Positions 24,066 through 31,533 of a stretch of DNA of 64,000 nucleotides are shown piece after piece. Numbering within the stretch: position 1 is the first letter of the stretch; the number at the start of each line of letters is the position of its first letter. Under the pieces are notes generated by a model. That model had not been told where the DNA came from and ran no database searches. It saw only the letters and a program-made list of their open reading frames with translations. A program made the position numbers and the translations under genes. This stretch comes from a virus: positions 1 through 64,000 of the IMG/VR virus record IMGVR_UViG_3300013093_000029; one strand, written 5' to 3'.

Positions 24066-24475
24066 AAGGTGTAGGCACATTCATATATAGTATTAGTACT
24101 CAACGTTACCTTTTCTTACTACGCAATACTAAAAAATATGCAGGAACCTGGGGATTAGCCGGGGGCGGCATCGAAGCTGGTGAACATTTACTGTCTAGCT
24201 TATATAGAGAACTCGACGAGGAACTAGGCTACGATTTCTCAAACACTAAAGTTATTCCGATTGAAAAGTTCACTAGCGACAATAATAAATTCTCATATCA
24301 CACGTTTTTAATAGCCATTGATGATGAATTTGTACCTGTACTTAACAACGAGCATCGTGGATTTTGTTGGGTAGGTCTAGAGGATCATCCAAAACCCCTG
24401 CACCCAGGAGTTTGGCGTACTATCAATTTTTCAAGTGTTGTAGATAAAATTAAGACGTTAGAAGCGGTCTTATAG
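24008..24475 (+). CDS. Nudix hydrolase
   Basis: The Nudix box is complete: GGIEAGEHLLSSLYRELDEE followed by LGY matches G-x5-E-x7-R-E-U-x-E-E-x-G-U. These enzymes hydrolyse nucleoside diphosphates linked to another group (dinucleotides, sugar nucleotides, oxidised dNTPs or capped RNA). I use the ATG at 24008 (156 residues); an ATG at 23993 and a GTG at 24050 are alternatives and no start has a clear ribosome site, so translation may be coupled to gp15. The end overlaps the convergent minus-strand gene by 6 nt. Substrate cannot be told from sequence. Confidence 0.85.
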   Translation: MVKKLRGRVQRGPVDSGIIEGVGTFIYSISTQRYLFLLRNTKKYAGTWGLAGGGIEAGEHLLSSLYRELDEELGYDFSNTKVIPIEKFTSDNNKFSYHTFLIAIDDEFVPVLNNEHRGFCWVGLEDHPKPLHPGVWRTINFSSVVDKIKTLEAVL

Positions 24476-25204
24476 GTCGCACTCTAATACAAGATTTCTA
24501 AAATTAATTTGTCTAAAATTTAAACAAGATTTTAATTGTTCTGGAATAGGATTGCTACCCGCCGGTGTAACCCAGACCCAATCTACGTCATCGTAGGTAT
24601 CGAATAATGCTTTATGATTTGTTAACCATTCGCTGTGATCAATTTCAAAATCATTAGCATCGTATCCAGCAGTGCCAGCATAGACATTGTTATTCCAACC
24701 TGCTTCGTGACCATCAAATCCTATTAGGTATATCTTTTTATGCTCGTCAAATGCCGCAATGTAAGCCGCAGTAGTACCAGCATCCGCATAGATATCGTAC
24801 GGGATTAGATAAAATTTGCCAGGATGTTCTAATAAGTGAATAGCACTAGAATAAACAATATGTCCTTGTGTATATGTGCCATTTGCTATTTCAGCTACAA
24901 TACCATTATTACCCACCGCTACTAAAAAATCTGGTTCAAAATCTCTATAAAGTGCGTTACACCCATAGGTTTGTACAGTTCTTGACCCTAATAATCCGCT
25001 AGGCTTTTTAAAATTCTGTAGATCAAATCCTAAACGATTAGTTCCATTGCCTATTACAATAGCTGTGTTAGAAATCTGTCTGTTGGTAATACCACTAGGA
25101 ACAGTTTCTGTGGTTGTTTTCCACATACTGTCCTCTAGTCTACGTTCAACAATGATTTCTTCGCCTACATAACCTCTACGGAACTTTTTATTTACGTGTA
25201 TCAT
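24470..25204 (-). CDS. Sugar/nucleotide-enzyme-like protein beside tail fibres
   Basis: A 244-residue protein with a Rossmann-like pattern: TAIVIGNGTNRLGFDL (about 47-62), TYGCNALYRDFEPDFLVAVG (about 79-98) and KIYLIGFDGHEAG. This order (GNG near the start, CN-x-x-Y, then a hydrophobic strand ending in GFD) is reminiscent of CMP-sialic-acid transferases of the Cst-II type and of MAF/MptE-like proteins. I therefore suggest a glycan or nucleotide-sugar related enzyme, at modest confidence. It follows the 1587-residue fibre gene with only 9 nt between, so it may modify fibres or host surface glycans. No signal peptide or membrane helix. Confidence 0.5.
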   Translation of the reverse strand: MIHVNKKFRRGYVGEEIIVERRLEDSMWKTTTETVPSGITNRQISNTAIVIGNGTNRLGFDLQNFKKPSGLLGSRTVQTYGCNALYRDFEPDFLVAVGNNGIVAEIANGTYTQGHIVYSSAIHLLEHPGKFYLIPYDIYADAGTTAAYIAAFDEHKKIYLIGFDGHEAGWNNNVYAGTAGYDANDFEIDHSEWLTNHKALFDTYDDVDWVWVTPAGSNPIPEQLKSCLNFRQINFRNLVLECDL

Positions 25205-25213
25205 TGATTACCT

Positions 25214-28200
25214 TTATACAATATAAGTTGTCATTACTTTAACATTACTATTTGTCAGACTATTACTTGTATAGTAAAGGTTAACGTTGCCAGAACTAAT
25301 GCTACATGAGAATACACCCATTATATTACCAACTACACCATATGTTGTTAAGTATGGAGTAACAGTATCTTGAGTTAATAATATCTCTGCTGCTTCTGCT
25401 GTATTTCCAGTTTTAACCTGCACAATATACTTGGCTGTTGTATAACTTGATGTTGGGAATGTATCAATTACTACAGGAGTACTTGCTGTTGGAATATTAA
25501 CCACTGGTTGTGTGTATGTAACTTTATTGCCTGTTAGGTAGTTAAAGTTACCTGAGGTATCAACGTTGATACGTTCAATTGTACCTGATGCATTAGTACC
25601 TGACCAAATTTGTGATCCGCTCGCATCACATAAGAATTGATTTAGGCCGTTACCACTAGTAATTGATGATACTACAGTAGTAGTTGCTAGTACACGAGCG
25701 TCAATTACATCATCTGGTGCCGGCGGTTCTGTAAATGTCAATGTTGATCCGCTTACTGAATACGCCAGTACTGGGAATTGTATCACACCATTAATACTTA
25801 CGATTGTGGCACTAGTTGTCGAACTTGCTTGCAAGGTAAAGGATGTGTTAGTACCGTCTACGTGACCATATGCTCCTGAATTACCTGAGAATTGACGATC
25901 ACTAATAACAGTAAACACAGAACCTGCTGTCTGCCATTGGCTACCATCGTAAAATTCTAACTGTGAAACTGTGGAGTTAAAACGCATCATACCTGCTACG
26001 TCAACGTTACCGCCACCACCGCTTGGACGTTGCGCTGTTGTACCTACAGGTACCATCATTGAGTCTGTTGATTGTACTTTAAATGATGCACCAGGTGTTG
26101 TGCTTACACTGCCTGTGCCGTTGTAGCCACCACCGCCCACTGTAACTGCTGCATTGTTTGGATCTGCGTAGATTAATCCAGTGGTTGTAGAACCCATTAC
26201 TACAAATGGATCATGTCCTTGTGTGCTGTTAAACACAGCGCCACCACCTGCACGTACATTGCCAGCTATACCAACCCCACCGTCTACACGTAGCGCACCA
26301 GTGTTAGTTGTTGTACTTACAGTAGTATATTTCAACCAAGCATTACCGTTATTGCTCACGTTACTATGGAAGCGCATAACTTCTGCTGTGCTTTGGAAGC
26401 TACCAACACCAAATACAATATCGTTAAAGTTACCTGTTTGGCTAGTTGCTAGAACTAAGTTACCACCCCATGTACTGCTTTCCGGCTTAACAAAAAAGTA
26501 ACCATCGTTTGGTTTAGTAATTGTGTAGTTGCCATCATTAAACGCATTGCCGGTGAAGCCCATGTCTGCCCAACCAGCAGTGTCGTTACCTGCGCTTGAG
26601 TATGCAGCGTAGTCTGCTGAACCTGTATTAGCAGTGTTCAATATAGCCATTTGTGCGTATGTTGATCCGTTATCAACTGCTACTACTGTTGGGTAGTTTA
26701 ATGCTATACTAAATGCAGTCGCTCTGCCAACATAGATGTTTTTACCAGCGTAGATATTACCAGCGGCACTAATACCACCTTGTGTAATAATTGCACCAGT
26801 TGTAGTTGATGTTGTATCTGTAGTGGAGTTTGCCCAAATAACACCTGTAGCAGCAAGCACTGTAGCATCTACACGTGTAGCCAACACATTACCAGTTACA
26901 TTCAAATAACCAGTTACTGACTCATTACCGTTAACTGTCATTGCGTTAAACACACCTGCTGTTGCTAAAACGTTACCAGTTGTGTTAATTTGACCTGCAT
27001 TTAGTTGTGGAGTTGAAATATTACCTGCGGCATTAATGTAGCCACTAATAGTTTCATTTCCATTTACTGTTAATCCATTTAATACACCATTTTGTGCAAT
27101 AACGTTACCTGAGGTATTCAATTGACTTGCAGTTACCACTGCAGCCATTACGTTACCAGTTACATTTAAATAGCCAGTTACTGATTCATTACCATTTACA
27201 GTAAGTGCGTTAAACACACCTGCTGTAGCTAGCACGTTACCAGTAGTGTTTAGTTGACTTGCAGTTACCACGGCAGCCATTACGTTACCAGTTACATTCA
27301 AGTAACCAGTTACTGATTCATTACCATTGACTGTCAATGCGTTGAATGTGCCAGCAGTTGCTAAAATGTTGCCTGAGGAGTTAATAAAGCCACTTGATAC
27401 TGTTAATGTACCATTTTGTGTTGTTGCTCCATTAACTGTCAAACCACTTAATGTGCCACTAGCACCTAAAATATTACCAGTTACATTCAAGTAACCAGTT
27501 ACTGACTCATTACCATTAACTGTTAGTGCATTAAATACACCGGCAGTAGCTAATACGTTACCTGTAGTATTAATTTGACCTGCATTTAGTTGTGCTGTCA
27601 TTACGTTACCAGTTACATTCAAGTAACCAGTAATTGTTTCATTGCCATTAATTGTTAATGCGTTAAATGTTGCAGCTTGACCTAGTACGTTACCTGTACT
27701 GTTTAGTTGTCCTGCTACTAGTGTTCCGCCGATACCAGCACCGCCTGCTACAATTAAAGCACCAGTGCCTGTTGTAGTTGCGGCTGTTGTATTAACTAAG
27801 TTTAAGTTACCAGCTTTAATTGGATCGTAAACAGTAGTACCATCAAGCGTGATATAGCTTGCACTTGGCTCTGCCAGGTTACTTACAAATTTCCAAGTGT
27901 TATCTGTAGGATCACGGAATACGCTAGTATGTTGGTATTGGTTGATTGTACCTAGACCTACGCCAGTGAACGCACTGTAGAAACCAATATCATAATTGTA
28001 TGGTGTTGTTACATTTGGTCTTAGATATAGTAGCGGATCTTGTACAGTAATAACGTTAGCTTGAACACCAATGATGTTGCTAACAAATAAATTACCGCCA
28101 ATCCAAACGTCTTGGCTGAAGCTTGCGCCACCAGCAACCTGCAATGCACCAGTTGATGCACCAGTTGCTTGAGTAGTGTTTGTTATTGTTGTAATGCCAC

Positions 28201-29977
28201 CAACACCTAGTGTGTTGTTAATTTGTGTAGCACCACCAATAGTTGCTGTAAGTGCAATATTCGCTGCACCTGCAACACTAATACCACCGTTAGGTACTAC
28301 AATAGCACCTGTACCTTGTGTAGTAGTTGCTATACTTGCGTTAGCCCATAGACTGTTCGAAACCCCCAATATACTCAATGTACCAGTAGCACCCAAAATG
28401 TTACCAGTTACATTCAAGTAGCCAGTTACAGTTTCGTTGCCATTAACTGTTAGGGCGTTAAATGTACCAGCTTGTCCTAATACGTTACCAGTTGTATTAA
28501 TTTGACCTGCATTTAGTTGTGGGGTTGAGACGTTACCAGCACTGTTAATATATCCAGTTGATGTAATACCACTAAATGTGCCTTGTGCGCCTAATATGTT
28601 GCCAGTTACATTCAAGTAACCAGTCACTGACTCGTTTCCATTTACCGTTAATGCGTTAAATATACCCGCTGTTGCTTCTACATTACCTGTAGTATTAACT
28701 TGGCCTGCATTTAACTGTGGTGTCGAAATGTTGCCTGCAGCATTAATATAGCCACTAATAGTTTCATTTCCGTTTACTGTTAATGCGTTAAATGTACCAG
28801 CTGTTGCTAGAACATTACCTGTTGTATTAACCTGTCCTGCATTTAGTTGTGCAGTTGAAATATTGCCTGTGGTGTTGATATAACCGTAGGCTGAAATATT
28901 ACCATTGACACGTAAGTCGTTGTATATACCAGCAGTGGCAATAACGTTACCTGTCGTATTAATTTGTCCTGCGTTTAGTTGTGGTGTTGAAATATTACCA
29001 CTGGTATTAATATAACCAGTTGAATTTATAGCACCAAACACACCAACAGCGGCACTTACATTGCCTGTTGTGTTGAAATATACAGGGCCGCCTGCCGAAG
29101 TTTGTGTAATATTACCTACTACGTTAACCCATGATCCGCTAACTTGGCCTGCTAGACCCAGTGAAGTATTACCAAATACGCTTAAGCCAGTTGATAGTAC
29201 ATTGCCTGGTGTATTAAAGTTAGCAGCAAACACAGTAGCATTACTATTAAATCCGCCTGCGCCTACTAGAATATTTGATACGTTAATAACTGAGGAATTT
29301 GTAGTACCGTTGACAGTTAATGCGTTATGTACTGCACCTGTTGATAATACATTACCAGTTGTATTAATTTGACCTGCGTTTAGTTGCGGAGTTGATATAT
29401 TACCTGCGGCATTGATGTAACCACTAATGGTTTCATTGCCATTTACTGTAAGTGCGTTAAACACACCACCGCTGGCTAATACGTTACCACTTACGTTTAA
29501 ACTTGCGGTTGTAATTATGTTTGTTACAGAAATAGTACCAATGTTTGCTTGACCTGGTACATTTAAGCTACCAACACTTAAACGTGATAAGCCTGCGCTG
29601 TTAACGTTACCGTAGGTTGTACCTGTTTCGTTAGTAGCAATAAGACGGAATTCGCCAAAGTACTCACTCCAGATAATAGCTTGGTTTTGACTAGTACCAC
29701 GATTGAAAATTAAACCTTCATCGTAACTATTAGTACCACTAAAACCATTGTTTAGTACTACCAATGGATCGTTAACGTAAGTGTTGGTACTAGCAATAGT
29801 TGTATATGAGCTAGAACCTAATACAAACAAGTTACCCGAAATTAATAAGTCACCTGGTACTGTTACGTTACTAGAAAATAGTGAACCTGTAATAGATCCG
29901 TCTGCAATTTTCTGACTAGCAATAATAGTTTTGCTATAGATTTGATTATTCAGTATTCTGGTTAATGCACCTGACAT
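25214..29977 (-). CDS. Large repeat-rich tail fibre protein
   Basis: A 1587-residue fibre. After an N-terminal attachment-like region (RILNNQIYSKTIIASQKIAD...) comes about 850 residues of Gly/Asn/Thr-rich tandem units built on TTGNV...FNALTVNG and ESVTGYLNVTGN, expected to form a trimeric beta shaft. The C-terminal ~300 residues are non-repetitive: FNSTVSQLEFYDGSQW, then VSINGVIQFPVLAYSV and an end domain (DTFPTSSYTTAKYIVQVK) shared with the next fibre gene. No intramolecular chaperone (S74) is evident. It would make or extend a long tail fibre that contacts the host. An 80-nt leader lies between the late promoter and the ATG. Confidence 0.85.
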   Translation of the reverse strand: MSGALTRILNNQIYSKTIIASQKIADGSITGSLFSSNVTVPGDLLISGNLFVLGSSSYTTIASTNTYVNDPLVVLNNGFSGTNSYDEGLIFNRGTSQNQAIIWSEYFGEFRLIATNETGTTYGNVNSAGLSRLSVGSLNVPGQANIGTISVTNIITTASLNVSGNVLASGGVFNALTVNGNETISGYINAAGNISTPQLNAGQINTTGNVLSTGAVHNALTVNGTTNSSVINVSNILVGAGGFNSNATVFAANFNTPGNVLSTGLSVFGNTSLGLAGQVSGSWVNVVGNITQTSAGGPVYFNTTGNVSAAVGVFGAINSTGYINTSGNISTPQLNAGQINTTGNVIATAGIYNDLRVNGNISAYGYINTTGNISTAQLNAGQVNTTGNVLATAGTFNALTVNGNETISGYINAAGNISTPQLNAGQVNTTGNVEATAGIFNALTVNGNESVTGYLNVTGNILGAQGTFSGITSTGYINSAGNVSTPQLNAGQINTTGNVLGQAGTFNALTVNGNETVTGYLNVTGNILGATGTLSILGVSNSLWANASIATTTQGTGAIVVPNGGISVAGAANIALTATIGGATQINNTLGVGGITTITNTTQATGASTGALQVAGGASFSQDVWIGGNLFVSNIIGVQANVITVQDPLLYLRPNVTTPYNYDIGFYSAFTGVGLGTINQYQHTSVFRDPTDNTWKFVSNLAEPSASYITLDGTTVYDPIKAGNLNLVNTTAATTTGTGALIVAGGAGIGGTLVAGQLNSTGNVLGQAATFNALTINGNETITGYLNVTGNVMTAQLNAGQINTTGNVLATAGVFNALTVNGNESVTGYLNVTGNILGASGTLSGLTVNGATTQNGTLTVSSGFINSSGNILATAGTFNALTVNGNESVTGYLNVTGNVMAAVVTASQLNTTGNVLATAGVFNALTVNGNESVTGYLNVTGNVMAAVVTASQLNTSGNVIAQNGVLNGLTVNGNETISGYINAAGNISTPQLNAGQINTTGNVLATAGVFNAMTVNGNESVTGYLNVTGNVLATRVDATVLAATGVIWANSTTDTTSTTTGAIITQGGISAAGNIYAGKNIYVGRATAFSIALNYPTVVAVDNGSTYAQMAILNTANTGSADYAAYSSAGNDTAGWADMGFTGNAFNDGNYTITKPNDGYFFVKPESSTWGGNLVLATSQTGNFNDIVFGVGSFQSTAEVMRFHSNVSNNGNAWLKYTTVSTTTNTGALRVDGGVGIAGNVRAGGGAVFNSTQGHDPFVVMGSTTTGLIYADPNNAAVTVGGGGYNGTGSVSTTPGASFKVQSTDSMMVPVGTTAQRPSGGGGNVDVAGMMRFNSTVSQLEFYDGSQWQTAGSVFTVISDRQFSGNSGAYGHVDGTNTSFTLQASSTTSATIVSINGVIQFPVLAYSVSGSTLTFTEPPAPDDVIDARVLATTTVVSSITSGNGLNQFLCDASGSQIWSGTNASGTIERINVDTSGNFNYLTGNKVTYTQPVVNIPTASTPVVIDTFPTSSYTTAKYIVQVKTGNTAEAAEILLTQDTVTPYLTTYGVVGNIMGVFSCSISSGNVNLYYTSNSLTNSNVKVMTTYIV
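26870..29520 (-). repeat. Tandem repeats in the tail fibre gene
   Basis: About fourteen imperfect units, each encoding a version of TTGNVLATAGVFNALTVNGN plus a linker with GYLNVTGNV or GYINAAGNIS. Some neighbouring units are nearly identical at DNA level (for example around 27060-27330). This favours slippage or recombination that would change fibre length. Confidence 0.75.
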
Positions 29978-30061
29978 GGAAAACTCCGCTTTAAATTATA
30001 TTTTACACTATTATTTGCCTGCGGTTCCATATCCCCAAGGCCTACGATGTGTGGTTTAATG

Positions 30062-30069
30062 TATTTATG
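30062..30069 (-). promoter_or_regulatory. Late promoter CATAAATA for the large fibre
   Basis: CATAAATA on the minus strand, predicted start near 30056, leaving an 80-nt untranslated leader. The leader contains CGTAGGCCT (30046-30038), also found in the leader of the gene at 36896-37318. Confidence 0.6.
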
Positions 30070-30084
30070 CTGAGTTTGGGAAAA

Positions 30085-31533
30085 CTAAAGTGGGTAAAAA
30101 TTGCGGCTAACTGTAAGATAAGTGTTAGATATCACAGGAGTATATTGAATTTGAACATTACTACCGCTGATGCTTGCTGATATATTACCTAGCACATTAC
30201 CAATAGTAATCACCCCATAGGTTGTCGAAGTTGCTGTAGTACCGTTATGTGTAACTAAGGTTTCGTAACTTTGTACATCACCGGCATTAACAGCTTGAAT
30301 TACGTATTTTGCAGTTCTATAACTAGTGGTACTATAACTATCAATGGTTGCAGCCACATTAGGTGTTGCTATTAAGGTATTGGCTAGATTGTTATAGAAT
30401 CCAGTGGTCTGGATGTTACCAACCATGTTTATATTATATCTGTCTAAGGTTACAGATGTGTAATTATTAAAACTCAATCCGCCAACAGTAACAGCACTAG
30501 GTGCCATTAAACGTACTTCAATTGAATCCGTTGTTAATGGAATTTCAGTAAATTGAATTTGGTTATTATTAATGATATTATATGAATAACCAGGTTGTTG
30601 AATAGTACCGTTGATGCTTACAAACACACCAGATGAAGTTGTATTAGAACTTAGTGCATAGGTATTACTTGTGCCATCAGGGTTGATAGTCTGACTACTA
30701 ATTGTTGCCTGTCCTGGTGATATCCAGTTAGTACCGTCATAGTATTCAATTGTTTTACTTGTGGTATTAAAACGTGTATATCCTACATAAGCACTACTTG
30801 GTCTAGATGATTGATCACCAGCTGGCAGTCCCAATGCATCGGTACCTAAAATCTGTACAATACCTGTGCCAGGTGCATTTAATACAATATTGCCGTTGGT
30901 CTCTTTAGTTGAAATAGTGTTACCACTAAATGTAAAGTTGCCTAAAATAGCATTACCAATATTGCTAGGCGTGGGTAATCCTAGATTGCCCGCATAAACC
31001 CCGCCGCTGATATAAACACTATTACCTGCAAAGCTAATAGGGCTACCACCGCTATACGGTGTGTTGTTGCTGTTAAAGTTTAAGATACCTGCTTGATAGT
31101 CAAATACCCATAGGTCATTACTACCACTACCAGTGGCAAATACCTGTGTACCTTTACTAGCTACGTTAGCAGCATTACCACTAGGTGCAATATAGACTTT
31201 AATTTGATAAGTTGATCCAAACTCTGGTGGTACCCAGAATGTACGTCCTGTTTGCCATGTCAATGTTGGAGTAGGAATGCCTGCTGTGCTAGTACATTCT
31301 ACAGGAAATGCTGTCGGATATACTGTTACAACACTGCTATTACTTGACGGAATAACTCCGGGAATTTGATCAGAATTTTGTAAGATTTTATCAGCACGAA
31401 TTTGTAGCGGGCTTGGATTAGGTTCGTTAGTTGCGTCGATGTTACCACTAATATCAGTCTTAGCGGCACCGTAGACTATTTTCTTCCAAAGATAGTCAAC
31501 CTTCTGCGAATCTGGTGCGTTCTGTATCGCCAT
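30085..31533 (-). CDS. Tail fibre/adhesin protein
   Basis: A 482-residue protein whose N-terminal part (QNAPDSQKVDYLWKKIVYG) looks like an attachment domain, followed by a beta-rich body. The C-terminal half repeats domains of the 1587-residue fibre: YTRFNTTSKTIEYYDGTNW, VSINGTIQQPGYSYNI...FTEIP, then IDSYSTTSYRTAKYVIQAVN and TTYGVITIGNVLGNISASIS. This indicates gene duplication or domain exchange between fibres. It overlaps the upstream 971-residue gene by 1 nt. Probably a fibre tip or side-fibre component. Confidence 0.75.
   Translation of the reverse strand: MAIQNAPDSQKVDYLWKKIVYGAAKTDISGNIDATNEPNPSPLQIRADKILQNSDQIPGVIPSSNSSVVTVYPTAFPVECTSTAGIPTPTLTWQTGRTFWVPPEFGSTYQIKVYIAPSGNAANVASKGTQVFATGSGSNDLWVFDYQAGILNFNSNNTPYSGGSPISFAGNSVYISGGVYAGNLGLPTPSNIGNAILGNFTFSGNTISTKETNGNIVLNAPGTGIVQILGTDALGLPAGDQSSRPSSAYVGYTRFNTTSKTIEYYDGTNWISPGQATISSQTINPDGTSNTYALSSNTTSSGVFVSINGTIQQPGYSYNIINNNQIQFTEIPLTTDSIEVRLMAPSAVTVGGLSFNNYTSVTLDRYNINMVGNIQTTGFYNNLANTLIATPNVAATIDSYSTTSYRTAKYVIQAVNAGDVQSYETLVTHNGTTATSTTYGVITIGNVLGNISASISGSNVQIQYTPVISNTYLTVSRNFYPL

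Noticed and set aside
26870-29520. CRISPR-like or satellite repeat
   Set aside because: The repeats lie in one open frame and encode fibre-shaft units; there are no unique spacers between identical repeats.
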